Shown here in pieces: positions 18,981 to 28,661 of a stretch of DNA of 64,000 bases. Source of the DNA: Oscillospiraceae bacterium (lineage in GTDB: Bacteria; Bacillota; Clostridia; Saccharofermentanales; Fastidiosipilaceae). Every line of letters begins with the position of its first letter. Position 1 is the first letter of the stretch. The translations under genes and the position numbers were made by a program. Below the pieces are notes generated by a model. The model saw only the letters and a list, made by a program, of their open reading frames with translations. It ran no database searches and was not told the origin of the DNA. The stretch is from the NCBI GenBank assembly GCA_028704415.1, contig JAQWFM010000003.1, positions 1-64,000 on the forward strand, written 5' to 3'.

Positions 18981-19802
18981 TCAGGTATCCGGCGAGTGAG
19001 GTGGCGAGCCGGTAATATCCTCAAACAGCTCCTTTTGCCGGTCTCTGGTGTACAGATAAAAACGGCTGATCTGCGGATGCCGGGAAAAGAAATAATAAAT
19101 CAGACCGATCAGTCGGCCGCGCATCAGCACGTACAGTGTTGCTAAAAATGCATATACCACCAGATAAACTAAGGTAAGCGATTCCGAAAATGACAGCAGC
19201 AGGCTTTCAGCCATAGAAGCCAGTAAAAACAGCAAGAAAAACAAGCCAAAAAAGAAGCCCTTGCGTTTGTGGCTCAAATCAGCCGAAGTCTGCATGGCCT
19301 GGCGCAGCGTAACGCGCTGATCGGCCAGGATCAACGGCGTCATAAACAGCATCAGAGTCAGAATGATCAGCGGGATCCAGAGTAAAAAAACGCTGAGCAG
19401 CGCCGGCACGATCAGCAGCAGCCCTAAGCCCAGGACCTGCGGTAAAACAACCGCCATGGCTTTCAGGCCTTTGACGGCGGGTAACCCCTGGCGTTCAGCG
19501 GTATAGGCGGAGGCATAAAAGAAGCTCAGCAAAAGGTTCAGGGCAAATTGCAGCAATCGCCAGCCCAGAAATATCAGGTTCCCGGTGCTGACCGGCGTGG
19601 GAAAGTTCGTGGTAACCACCGTGGTAGCCGGTACCAGTTCCCGGAGCAGATAACTTTGCAATGCAGAAAAGTCACTGTCGCCCGGGTTGTAAAAGCTGAA
19701 CAGCAGATTAATGCCCAGGGTCAGTAAAAAAAGCAGCTGAACCACCCGCTCTGACTTCATTTTATAGAATTTAAGAGACTCCAGAATAAAAATAAAGCTC
19801 AC
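18981..19802 (-). CDS. Polytopic membrane protein, DUF975-like
   Basis: Several hydrophobic segments; layout and ADQRVTLRQAMQTSADLSHKRKGFFFGL resemble DUF975 proteins. Confidence 0.5.
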   Translation of the reverse strand: MSFIFILESLKFYKMKSERVVQLLFLLTLGINLLFSFYNPGDSDFSALQSYLLRELVPATTVVTTNFPTPVSTGNLIFLGWRLLQFALNLLLSFFYASAYTAERQGLPAVKGLKAMAVVLPQVLGLGLLLIVPALLSVFLLWIPLIILTLMLFMTPLILADQRVTLRQAMQTSADLSHKRKGFFFGLFFLLFLLASMAESLLLSFSESLTLVYLVVYAFLATLYVLMRGRLIGLIYYFFSRHPQISRFYLYTRDRQKELFEDITGSPPHSPDT

Positions 19803-20023
19803 TTACGGCCCCCGACCTTTTGCTTAAACTTTGGCTAATCATCAATGTGATCCATTATAGCATGTTTGAAATACTCTAAAACAGTCGCCAATATATTTAT
19901 GATCCGGGCCTTCCATTAACAGTCAGGTAAAAAATGGTCGCTCAGGCAATAACGTTTTTAGCAAGTTAAAGATGAGCTATTCAGGTAATGAATTTATTTT
20001 TACCATTTACCTAAAGAAAACGC

Positions 20024-20051
20024 TTGATATATTTTCAGTTTATGGTAATAT
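20024..20051 (+). promoter_or_regulatory. Sigma70-type promoter for the zinc-ribbon gene
   Basis: TTGATA - 16 bp - TAATAT; about 110 nt upstream of the ATG. Confidence 0.55.
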
Positions 20052-20165
20052 GTAAACAACGGATTTGTCCTAGACTCAACTACCTACTATCCTGGTCTTT
20101 TCCTTGTACAGTACCGGTAACCACGTCTTCTAAGGCCGTCCGAATAAAAACAGGAGGTACAACCA

Positions 20166-20342
20166 ATGCCTGACAGGACTATTGTCTGCAAGGATTGTGG
20201 TGCCGAGTTTGTCTTTACTGAAGGTGAACAGGCTTTCTACAAGGAAAAGGGTTTTGAAAATGATCCCGTTCGTTGCCCGGATTGCCGTCGCGCTCGCAAG
20301 AATGCTCGCCGCTCACAGCAGAATGGTTATCAGAATTATTGA
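20166..20342 (+). CDS. Small zinc-ribbon domain protein (58 aa)
   Basis: MPDRTIVCKDCGAEFVFTEGEQAFYKEKGFENDPVRCPDCRRARKNARRSQQNGYQNY; two CxxC pairs; AGGAGG RBS. Not in the supplied ORF track. Confidence 0.88.
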   Translation: MPDRTIVCKDCGAEFVFTEGEQAFYKEKGFENDPVRCPDCRRARKNARRSQQNGYQNY

Positions 20343-20366
20343 TAACTGCTAAAGGTTAAGACCTGA

Positions 20367-20404
20367 GAAGCGCCGGATGCTTACGCATCCGGCGCTTCTT
20401 ATTT
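20367..20404 (+). terminator. Intrinsic terminator
   Basis: GAAGCGCCGGATGC-TTAC-GCATCCGGCGCTTC perfect 14-bp stem followed by TTATTT. Confidence 0.85.
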
Positions 20405-20487
20405 GTTGACCCCGGAGCAGGTCCGGCTATGCCTGAACATAGCAATCAGGCCGGTTTAGCTCCGCTGATCCGGTCAGTCCGTATAAC

Positions 20488-21729
20488 TCAATCCAGCAGC
20501 CGCAGGACACCAACCTGATTTTTGGCAAGCCTGGCACCTAAAAAGGCCGCCAGATCAGCTTCACTTAAAAACCCGGTCTGACCTGCCACGACATAGCTCT
20601 GCCCATCGGTGCCCGTGGCAATGCCGGCTTTGAGCGTCTTAACGGCAGGCTCTGACCGTAACAGTTCAGCCGCCGCCTGATCCCGCGGATTCAGCGCCGC
20701 TTTAACCTGCTGCTGCTCCAGGTCAGCATAACGGTCCGGAGAGGCGCCGGTCTCCCAGCGTTCCGCGGTGGCCTGGGAAAACGGCGTCATGCAACAAGCC
20801 AGAATATCACCCACAATCGCGCTGGCAGTGGGCAGGGATCCTGCCCCGGGCCCATAAAAAGCAACATCATTGACGTATTCGCCATGCAATAAAACCAGGT
20901 TATACACCCCATGCACCGATGCCAAAAGGTGTGAGCGCGGGATCAGGCGCGGCGCCACAGACACCGCCAGACGGCCGTCAGCCTGCTCCCGCAAAGAAGC
21001 CACCAGCTTTATGACGCAGCCAAGCGCCTCCGCCAGATTGGCATCCGCCTGTGTCAGGGTGCTGATACCTTCCGTCAGGATCTGATCCGGGTTCAGATAG
21101 TCACCGGTAATCAGGTTGGTCAGGATCGCAATCTTTCGGCAGGCGTCAATCCCCTCTACGTCAGCCGTCGGATTTTTTTCCGCAAAACCCAGGGCTTGCG
21201 CTTGCTGCAAGGCGGTCTCAAAATCCAAACCGGCCTTTTCCATTTCAGACAGAATATAGTTGGTCGTTCCGTTGATGATGCCGTCCAGGCGGTCGATTTT
21301 ATTGGCTGCCAGGCATTCCCGGATGGGCTTAATCAGGGGAATACCTCCGCCGACGGCTGCTTCGTAATAATAATGAACGCCTTTTTCATAAGCCAGCTGC
21401 AAGAGTTCCACACCGTGAGTAGCAACCAGCTCTTTATTGGAAGTTACGACATGCTTGCCCTGACTTAAGGCCTGGCGGGTAAAGGACAGCGCCGCGCCGC
21501 AGCCACCAATGGTTTCACAGACCAGATCTATGTCTGAATCAGTAAAAACATCCTCCGCATTTTTGCTGGCCAGGGCGGCGTACGGCGCTTCCGTAATATC
21601 CTGGATGTCCAGAATGCGCTTCAGGACCACCGGCTGACCGGTTTCTTGTTCCAGCCGCCGCGCCTCCCTGAGCAAAATATGGCAAACGCCCTTGCCAACT
21701 ACGCCAAAACCTACAACTGCGATATTCAT
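20488..21729 (-). CDS. hom: Homoserine dehydrogenase
   Basis: MNIAVVGFGVVGKGV, VVTSNKELVATHG, GIINGTTNYILSEM, NPTADVEGIDACRKIAIL. Confidence 0.95.
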   Translation of the reverse strand: MNIAVVGFGVVGKGVCHILLREARRLEQETGQPVVLKRILDIQDITEAPYAALASKNAEDVFTDSDIDLVCETIGGCGAALSFTRQALSQGKHVVTSNKELVATHGVELLQLAYEKGVHYYYEAAVGGGIPLIKPIRECLAANKIDRLDGIINGTTNYILSEMEKAGLDFETALQQAQALGFAEKNPTADVEGIDACRKIAILTNLITGDYLNPDQILTEGISTLTQADANLAEALGCVIKLVASLREQADGRLAVSVAPRLIPRSHLLASVHGVYNLVLLHGEYVNDVAFYGPGAGSLPTASAIVGDILACCMTPFSQATAERWETGASPDRYADLEQQQVKAALNPRDQAAAELLRSEPAVKTLKAGIATGTDGQSYVVAGQTGFLSEADLAAFLGARLAKNQVGVLRLLD

Positions 21730-21769
21730 TAACCCCACCACTTTCTATCTGACTAAGCTTCTATTTGAT

Positions 21770-22228
21770 TCAGCCCAGGCTGCCGCCTGCTAAAATCCGA
21801 TGCTGCAACACGCCGTTAATCCGGCCGAGCCGGTTCATCAGTTCCTCCAAAGGACAATTCATAGACCGGGTTTCCATAGAAATCGTCACATCGGCCAGAC
21901 TATTTACCGGGATGCCCTGATTGATCGTCAGGACATTAGCGCTGGCTTCAGCCAGACATTGACTAATACCGGCCAAAATGCCCGGAAAATTCTCAATAAC
22001 GAAGACCATAGTAATGACGTGCCCTTCAGTAGTTTCATAAAACGGCCTGATAGCATCACGGTATTTGTAATAGGCACTGCGAGAAAGACCAGCCTGGCGG
22101 ACGGCATCATTGACTGAATGGGCCTCCCCCGAATTAAGCATGCGCTTGACTTGCATGACTTTGAGAAAGACATCAGGGAGTACCGCAGCCTTAACCAGAT
22201 AATATTCATCTTCCCTTTTTAAACGCAT
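21770..22228 (-). CDS. ACT domain protein (PheB-like)
   Basis: YYLVKAAVLPDVFLKVMQVKRML...AGLSRSAYYKYRDAIRPFYE... followed by an ACT domain. Confidence 0.85.
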   Translation of the reverse strand: MRLKREDEYYLVKAAVLPDVFLKVMQVKRMLNSGEAHSVNDAVRQAGLSRSAYYKYRDAIRPFYETTEGHVITMVFVIENFPGILAGISQCLAEASANVLTINQGIPVNSLADVTISMETRSMNCPLEELMNRLGRINGVLQHRILAGGSLG

Positions 22229-22325
22229 AGCCAATCTCCTCTGGTCTGAGCCAGCTCTGTCCGTATCGGGTGCACATTTGTGCACCTGGTTACTATAACA
22301 CGAAGCAGTCAAAAACGTAAAGGCT

Positions 22326-22928
22326 TTACAGCCTGTCTCTGAGGCAGGAAATAATGCCTTCAAGAGCATGGGCGCGGTGGGATATTCTTTTTTTGACTGC
22401 CGGATCCAATTCAGCCATGGTAAGGTTATACTGCGGCAGATAAAAAATGGGGTCATAACCAAAGCCATTGGAGCCCTGAGCCTGAGGCGCAATCACCCCG
22501 GCTACCTGGCCCTGACTCACAAAGAGCTGACCTGCCGGTGAAATTAAAACCATCACGCAAACAAAGGCGGCCTGCCGGTCACTGGAGCCGGAAGCGGCCA
22601 GTTCCCGCTCCAGTTGTCTGAATTTTTCCGGGTAAGGCACGTCACCGGCATAGCGCGCGGAATAAATGCCCGGCCGGCCCTGCAAAGCATTAACACATAA
22701 GCCCGAATCATCGGCCAGTACCCAGGCTTCCGGACAGCGTGCTTTAATGTAGCGGGCTTTTATCTCCGCATTTTCCTGGAACGTCAGGCCGGTTTCTGCC
22801 GGTTCCTCAGTGCAACCGGCTTCGGCGGCCGAGCAAAGCTTTAGCGGCGGCAGCCCGGCCGCTTGCAGGACGGTCTCGATTTCACTTACTTTATGCTGAT
22901 TATGCGTGGCAACAATTAAAGTCTGCAT
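22326..22928 (-). CDS. rdgB: XTP/dITP diphosphatase (RdgB/HAM1 family)
   Basis: VATHNQHKVSEIETVL, VLADDSGLCVNALQGRPGIYSARYAG, GFGYDPIF, KKRISHRAHAL. Confidence 0.94.
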   Translation of the reverse strand: MQTLIVATHNQHKVSEIETVLQAAGLPPLKLCSAAEAGCTEEPAETGLTFQENAEIKARYIKARCPEAWVLADDSGLCVNALQGRPGIYSARYAGDVPYPEKFRQLERELAASGSSDRQAAFVCVMVLISPAGQLFVSQGQVAGVIAPQAQGSNGFGYDPIFYLPQYNLTMAELDPAVKKRISHRAHALEGIISCLRDRL

Positions 22929-22993
22929 GGGACTTACCTCCTCCGTAAATGCCCGGCCGATACAGCCAGGGCCAAAACCCTGCTAAGCTGCTT

Positions 22994-24553
22994 TCAGCTG
23001 CGCCAGCCGGGCGGGAACAGATTTTTAGCGTAGCTGCCCTGACCTGGCTGCAGCCAGGTCAGGGGATAACCTGCCGCAAACACTGGTACAAACGCTGACG
23101 GCTTCCCCTGCCGCAGCTTTTGCCGTTCGGCTTCACTCAGGGGCACACTGCTGCCGCCCTGCACAGCAGTAATCCGGGGATCCGCAGCAGTCCAGTCCAG
23201 GGCCTGCGCAAAATAGCTCCGCGGCAAAGCCAGCAATAAGCTGTGCGAAGGCCGGAAACTAAGCGCCGGGGCCAGGCCGTGGCGTTTAGGTCTGTCCAGG
23301 GTCCGCGTTCGCTGCCCTAATGACTTGATATCGCCCAAATAAAGTCCGGTTTTAAGCAGATGCAGCGCACCTGCTACAGGCAAAACCGGCGGCCATAGAT
23401 GCAGATGATTGCCCGTCAGACGGCCATACTGGCTTAACTGCAGCCTTAACAGCTGCAAAGCCCGGGGCCTCAGCAAAGGTGCCGCAACCTCCATGACGGC
23501 CTGACAAACCGCCTGTCCTGGCGGCGAAGCCGGCGCAGGCGGTTCCGCGGGTTTTGCCGTAACGGTATAGGCTGCCTGAGGGTCATTTTGCAGTAAAGCC
23601 GCAAAATGGCCCTCCCCGCCGCTATCTCCCGGCCAGATTCGCACACAAAGTGACGTATCTGCGGTTAAATCCGGCAGTACAGCGCCCGGACTAAGCCGGC
23701 AGCCCCCGGGCAGTCGCCGGGCTGCCGGCAGCAGACGCAACTCCGGATGCCGCTGCAGCAGGGCAGCAATCTGCCGTTCATTTTCATCCGGATTAAACGT
23801 ACAGGTAGAATACAGCAGTTCACCACCCGGCTTGAGTAAGCCGACCGCGCTGTCCAGGATGCTTTGCTGCAGGGATGAAACAGACGCACTGCCATACGCC
23901 TCCCAGGCCCCGGTAGCTTTGTGGTCGCGTCTGAACATCCCCTCTCCCGAGCACGGCGCGTCAACTAATACTTTATCAAAGCGCTGCGGCCACAATGCTG
24001 CCAGTTTCTCCGGAGAGGCATTACTGACTACACAGTTTCTCACCCCCTGCTGCTCCAGGTTACGCAACAGGACCCGGGCGCGGTTATCGTTAATTTCATT
24101 GGCAACCAGGCAACCCCGGTGACGCAAATCCGCGGCCAGGCGCAGGCTCTTGCCGCCCGGGGCCGCGCACAGATCCAGCACCAGCTGCCCCGGCTGTGCC
24201 TGCAGCAGTACAGCCGGCAGCATGGCGGAGGGCTCCTGAATATAAAACAGGCCCAATTTATGAGCTAACGTCAGCGCGGGGCGCGTGCCGGGTGCAAAAA
24301 AGCAGCCATCATTGCACCAGGGAACCGGTTTCAGGCTAAAAGCATCCGGATCCAGCCCTTCCTGCCGCCAGCATTCTGCCAGTTTTTGCCAGGCGCGCGC
24401 GGCCAGGGCGCCAGTCTTCAGCCGGTTTACCCGCAGCCCGCTCTGCGAGGCGTCAGCAAAGCTTGCCAAAAAAGCCTCCAGTTGAGCCGGCGGGTAGTTG
24501 GCCTGTTGGAAAAAGGTCTGCATGGAGGAGATAAAAGCCGCGGGCAATTGCAT
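22994..24553 (-). CDS. RsmB/RsmF-type rRNA (cytosine-C5) methyltransferase
   Basis: LDLCAAPGGKSLRLA, VLVDAPCSGEGMFRRD, LLYSTCTFNPDENERQI; C-terminal YPLTWLQPGQGSYAKNLFPPGWR. Confidence 0.9.
   Translation of the reverse strand: MQLPAAFISSMQTFFQQANYPPAQLEAFLASFADASQSGLRVNRLKTGALAARAWQKLAECWRQEGLDPDAFSLKPVPWCNDGCFFAPGTRPALTLAHKLGLFYIQEPSAMLPAVLLQAQPGQLVLDLCAAPGGKSLRLAADLRHRGCLVANEINDNRARVLLRNLEQQGVRNCVVSNASPEKLAALWPQRFDKVLVDAPCSGEGMFRRDHKATGAWEAYGSASVSSLQQSILDSAVGLLKPGGELLYSTCTFNPDENERQIAALLQRHPELRLLPAARRLPGGCRLSPGAVLPDLTADTSLCVRIWPGDSGGEGHFAALLQNDPQAAYTVTAKPAEPPAPASPPGQAVCQAVMEVAAPLLRPRALQLLRLQLSQYGRLTGNHLHLWPPVLPVAGALHLLKTGLYLGDIKSLGQRTRTLDRPKRHGLAPALSFRPSHSLLLALPRSYFAQALDWTAADPRITAVQGGSSVPLSEAERQKLRQGKPSAFVPVFAAGYPLTWLQPGQGSYAKNLFPPGWRS
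23037..23064. repeat. 28-bp perfect palindrome inside the methyltransferase CDS
   Basis: CCCTGACCTGGCTG|CAGCCAGGTCAGGG. Confidence 0.9.
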
Positions 24554-24569
24554 GGGCTAAGCTCACTTT

Positions 24570-26330
24570 CTATAGTTGAAAATGGTACGCCAGTCTAAAT
24601 GACGCCCGTCTGATCGTGCTCAGCGCAAAAGGGTCCGGCAGCCTGGCCGTTTGCAGAGCTTCATCCCAGGTTTCCCGGTTAATGGCATGGACAAAGCGCA
24701 GATAAGCGGCAAAGCCCGAACGTAGATTAACCCGGCATTGGTCCCAGAGGGTCAGACTGCTGACCGCAGCCAGCAACGGGGGCAGGTAAGCCAAAGGAGC
24801 CGCAAAGAGGCTGCAGGAGCCGTGCCACCCGTTGGCCTGGCTTTGTAACCAGGCACTGTCGGCAGCTTTTTCCGGATAGTAACGGACCAGGAGGCTAAGC
24901 CAAAGATCCTGACGGGCTAAAACCGTTTGATTGGCATCATTAAAGCAGGCCAGCTCAAAAGCGGTCAGCAAGGCGGCCTTGAGCAACGTCTGGATCGTTT
25001 CAGCCAGCCAGCCATCAAGCAGCTGGCGTGCGGTTTTATTGTCCGGCTCGGCTTGCAGCCAGTCAGCAAACAGCACCGCGGCCGCCAAACCGCGTAAAAA
25101 ACAAGCCTCAGGATAGGAGGCCGGAAAGCCCAGGCTACAGCCCGTTAAGCCCTGATCAGAAGCGCGCAGATAACCATACGCCAGACAGAGATCCAGGATC
25201 TTGGCAATGCTGTTATCCGGCCGGCTAAAATCCAGAACCACCCGCGGCAGCCGGCCCGCAGCGCCTTCCCCCACCCAGGCGGCCGGACCGGCTGCGCTGA
25301 GATCAGCTGTAACCAGGCTGAGATAACCTTTATTCCGAGCGATTTGCCATAGCTTTCCGTCACTCCATGGCGGCCCAAAACGCTGGTCTGCCCAGGCAAT
25401 AAACCGTTCCGGTTGGTTCAAAAAGTCAGGCCCGGCCGCAGCCGGCGCCTCCGGGTGCTGCCTTAACGCCGCAGCTAAAGGTATCAGCCAGCGCTCCAGT
25501 TCCTGCAAAAAACCTGACAGTTGCCCGGCCGTAACCCGGGGCAGCTCCATTTCGGCCAGGCAAAGACTCAGGCCGTCATTAAAGCCCAGCTTTTGGGCAT
25601 ATAATTGCCGGCAAGCCAGCAGTTCCGTATATTCATGATCATAAAGCAGCTGCATTTCACCCGGTTGAACCGGTTGCCGCAAATAATCAAATAACTGCCT
25701 GACCCGCAGGCGTTTTAGTCCACTGCCCGGCTGCGTCAAAGCCTTAAAGCAATCGGCTCTGCCGCGATCCGGCTTATCCAGGCTATTCCAATAGGCCAGG
25801 ACCGCGGTCTGGAGAGCCATGCGTTCCGCCGCGGCCGCAGGATCCGTCAGGCTGACGGCATTTTGCAGCCGCAGCAGCGGTCGCGAACCAATCTGTAAAG
25901 CCAATTGATACAGGTCCCGTGAGGTTAAAATCCGGGACAGGCACCCTACACGCTTAACCTCTGCCTGATCCGCCTGACTTAACAAATCATGACCGGCCGC
26001 CGCGGCCGGCCGGGGGCAGCCGCAGATCTCAGGGTGGTAGCCCCCCGTCAGCAGGGTCTCGGCCTGCTGGCTGACAGCATAAGTCAGCTGATCCCAGTCA
26101 TGGCTGAACCGGACCAGACAAGCCGTTTCCGCCTGGCTGGCGGCAGCCTGGGCCAAGGCCCGTTCAAAACGATTCAGCAAATCCTCAGCCTTTTTACCGG
26201 CATTCGGCAACAGGGCCGGTCGGCCGCCTCCCGGAATAAAAGCCTCCGGACCGGCCGCCTCCTGATAGCGCGGCACAGCAGCCCAGTCCGGCGTATAGGC
26301 ACTGTCTGCGGGTTGTTCAGCAGCAGTCAT
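24570..26330 (-). CDS. M3-family (oligoendopeptidase F-like) protein lacking HExxH; probable pseudoenzyme
   Basis: FLQELERWLIPLAAALRQ, PRVVLDFSRPDNSIAKILDLCLAYGYL where (N)F...HExGH is expected, LLTAFELACFNDANQT and FAAPLAYLPPLLAAVSSLTLWDQ where PFYYIDYxLAQ is expected. Confidence 0.65.
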   Translation of the reverse strand: MTAAEQPADSAYTPDWAAVPRYQEAAGPEAFIPGGGRPALLPNAGKKAEDLLNRFERALAQAAASQAETACLVRFSHDWDQLTYAVSQQAETLLTGGYHPEICGCPRPAAAAGHDLLSQADQAEVKRVGCLSRILTSRDLYQLALQIGSRPLLRLQNAVSLTDPAAAAERMALQTAVLAYWNSLDKPDRGRADCFKALTQPGSGLKRLRVRQLFDYLRQPVQPGEMQLLYDHEYTELLACRQLYAQKLGFNDGLSLCLAEMELPRVTAGQLSGFLQELERWLIPLAAALRQHPEAPAAAGPDFLNQPERFIAWADQRFGPPWSDGKLWQIARNKGYLSLVTADLSAAGPAAWVGEGAAGRLPRVVLDFSRPDNSIAKILDLCLAYGYLRASDQGLTGCSLGFPASYPEACFLRGLAAAVLFADWLQAEPDNKTARQLLDGWLAETIQTLLKAALLTAFELACFNDANQTVLARQDLWLSLLVRYYPEKAADSAWLQSQANGWHGSCSLFAAPLAYLPPLLAAVSSLTLWDQCRVNLRSGFAAYLRFVHAINRETWDEALQTARLPDPFALSTIRRASFRLAYHFQL

Positions 26331-26333
26331 CGC

Positions 26334-28064
26334 TTACATCCTGTCAACCGTCTGGATCCCCAGCAGATTCAAACCGGTCTCCAGCACCCTGCAGCAGGCT
26401 TTGACCAGTTCCAGGCGGTCCTGCCGATTATTCCGGTCAGTGGTGTTCAGGATGGGGGTTGAACCGTAATATTTATTGAAGGTCCGGGCCAGCTGCCCAA
26501 TATGACGAGCTACCATAAACGGTTCATTGGCCTGGCAGGCCTGATGCACGCTGTCGCCAAACGTATTAAGCAGCCGCCCCAGTTGAAGCTCGCTGTCACT
26601 GCCCAGACTGTTCAGGTCAGCCTCTGGATCCGGCTGCAGATCATTGCAGCCGGCCTTGCGCAGAATCGAACGGGCCCGGGCATAGGTATAGAGCAGATAC
26701 GGCGCAGTGTCACCCTCAAAATTGAGCATGTCGTCCCAGGAAAAAATAATATCCCGCTCCCGGCCGCTGCGCAGGTAAGTATATTGCACCGCCCCCAGAC
26801 CGATTCGCTCTGCCGCAATATCCATCTCAGCCGCAGACATATCTCCGCCACGCTGCTGGTTATTTTCTTCAATGATTTTCCTGGATTTGGCGACAGCTTC
26901 ATTCAGCAGGTCCTCCAGTTCAATAATGTGTCCTTCACGGGTAGAAAATTTGGTCCCGGCAAATTTTACTGTACCAAAGCCTATATGCTCACAGGCATCC
27001 GCACAGGCATATCCGGCTTTTTTGAGAACCGCAAAGACCTGCTGAAAATGCAGGGACTGCGGCAAGCCCACTACATAGAGGTTTTTTTGAAAATCATAGT
27101 GCTTTTTGCGGTACAGAATGGCCGCTATATCTCTCGAGGCATAAATAGTGGTGCCGTCTGATTTCAATATCATGCAGGGGGGCAGATTATATTCATCCAG
27201 GCGAACAATTTGAGCGCCTTCACTCTCCTCCAGCAAGTGTTTTTGCTGCAGCATGTCCACAACTGCCGGGATAAAGGGAGAATAAAAGCTCTCCCCGTTC
27301 ATGTTGTCAAAATGAATATTCAGGCGCTGGTACAGGCGGTTAAATTCTCTCAGGCTGAGATCCCGGAATTGTTTCCATAAGGTGGTCTCCGGCTCCAACC
27401 CCTCCTCCAGGCGCTTAAACCGCAGTCTGGCCTCAGGCTCTAACTCCGGATCTTCCTTTGCAGCCTGATGAAAGGCCACATACAACCGGTTTAGCTCCTT
27501 AATAGGATCTGCCTCCAATTCAGCCTGATTACACCAGCGTTCATAGGCCACAATCAGTTTACCAAACTGGGTACCATAATCACCCAGATGATTAAAACGC
27601 AGGACCCGATATCCCTGATGGGTATAAATCCTGGCCAGAGCTTCTCCTAAAATAGTCGTAAAAGCGTGGCCAATATGAAACGGCTTAGCAATATTGGGCG
27701 AAGAAAACTCCACAATCACCGGGCGCTGGTCGCTGACGCTGCCCTTACCCGGCTGCTGCCGTATATCCAAAGCCTCACTTACCGCTGTAGCTATATAGTA
27801 AGCCGGATCAAGAAAGATATTCAGATAGGGGCCCTGAGTTTCAATGGCACGAATATAGGGCGGCAAAGCGGACAGCTTTGACTGCAAGCTTAAAGCAATC
27901 TGCTGCGGGGCTTGATGCCAGCGCCGGGCCAGCGCAAAACACGGCAGGGCATAATCCCCTAACTCCGCTTGCGGGGGGATTTCCAATAGCTGCGTTAATT
28001 CCTTGGCCTCCCAGTCTGCTGCCGGCGCTAAATATGCTGCAATTTTGGCTTTAAAGTCGGTCAT
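26334..28064 (-). CDS. argS: Arginyl-tRNA synthetase
   Basis: EFSSPNIAKPFHIGHAFTTILGEAL, FGTVKFAGTKFSTREGHIIELEDLL; start re-assigned to MTDFKAK. Confidence 0.95.
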   Translation of the reverse strand: MTDFKAKIAAYLAPAADWEAKELTQLLEIPPQAELGDYALPCFALARRWHQAPQQIALSLQSKLSALPPYIRAIETQGPYLNIFLDPAYYIATAVSEALDIRQQPGKGSVSDQRPVIVEFSSPNIAKPFHIGHAFTTILGEALARIYTHQGYRVLRFNHLGDYGTQFGKLIVAYERWCNQAELEADPIKELNRLYVAFHQAAKEDPELEPEARLRFKRLEEGLEPETTLWKQFRDLSLREFNRLYQRLNIHFDNMNGESFYSPFIPAVVDMLQQKHLLEESEGAQIVRLDEYNLPPCMILKSDGTTIYASRDIAAILYRKKHYDFQKNLYVVGLPQSLHFQQVFAVLKKAGYACADACEHIGFGTVKFAGTKFSTREGHIIELEDLLNEAVAKSRKIIEENNQQRGGDMSAAEMDIAAERIGLGAVQYTYLRSGRERDIIFSWDDMLNFEGDTAPYLLYTYARARSILRKAGCNDLQPDPEADLNSLGSDSELQLGRLLNTFGDSVHQACQANEPFMVARHIGQLARTFNKYYGSTPILNTTDRNNRQDRLELVKACCRVLETGLNLLGIQTVDRM

Positions 28065-28252
28065 CTGTCCACCCACCTACCTGTTTAATTATCAGTCTCT
28101 GCTAAATTCAGGCTGCCAGAGCAAACTCAATCTGCCAGGCAGGGCTGATCTGATAGCTATTTTAGCATACTGAGGCCTGAGCTGGTTTGTTGCCGGAGGG
28201 TGGATTGTGTATAATACTTGCTATCGGTATTAACGGCAGTCAGGCAGGTAGA

Positions 28253-28645
28253 ATGCTCATGAAATGTCCCTATTGCGGAACTGAAAATGATAATCGGAAT
28301 GTTTGCAAAAAGTGCGGCAAATTCATTCAGGGTAAAAAACTGAGGCCCCGGGATTTAGATCCCAAAATGCGGCGGGATGTCCGGCGTCGGCATGTCTGGC
28401 AGGGGACCAAGTCCTGTCTGCTGTCTACGCTGCTGATGGTAGGCGGGCTGGTGGTACTGACGCTCCTGATGCTGCTGATTTTTTGGGGCTTATCCCATTT
28501 TATTGATTTTGATGCCTTAACCAGCAGTGTCTATGTAACAGACGCGTCCGGCCAGGTAGTCACGGACCAGGATGGTTCCGCCGTGCTGCAGACGGCGGAG
28601 ACTGAGCTTGAAAGCACTATAACGGCCTCCGCCTCAGCCAATTAG
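28253..28645 (+). CDS. Zinc-ribbon, single-TM protein of unknown function
   Basis: MLMKCPYCGTENDNRNVCKKCGKFI, hydrophobic segment LLSTLLMVGGLVVLTLLMLLIFWGL; TATAAT upstream. Confidence 0.75.
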   Translation: MLMKCPYCGTENDNRNVCKKCGKFIQGKKLRPRDLDPKMRRDVRRRHVWQGTKSCLLSTLLMVGGLVVLTLLMLLIFWGLSHFIDFDALTSSVYVTDASGQVVTDQDGSAVLQTAETELESTITASASAN

Positions 28646-28661
28646 GTCCTTCCCGCCTGGC

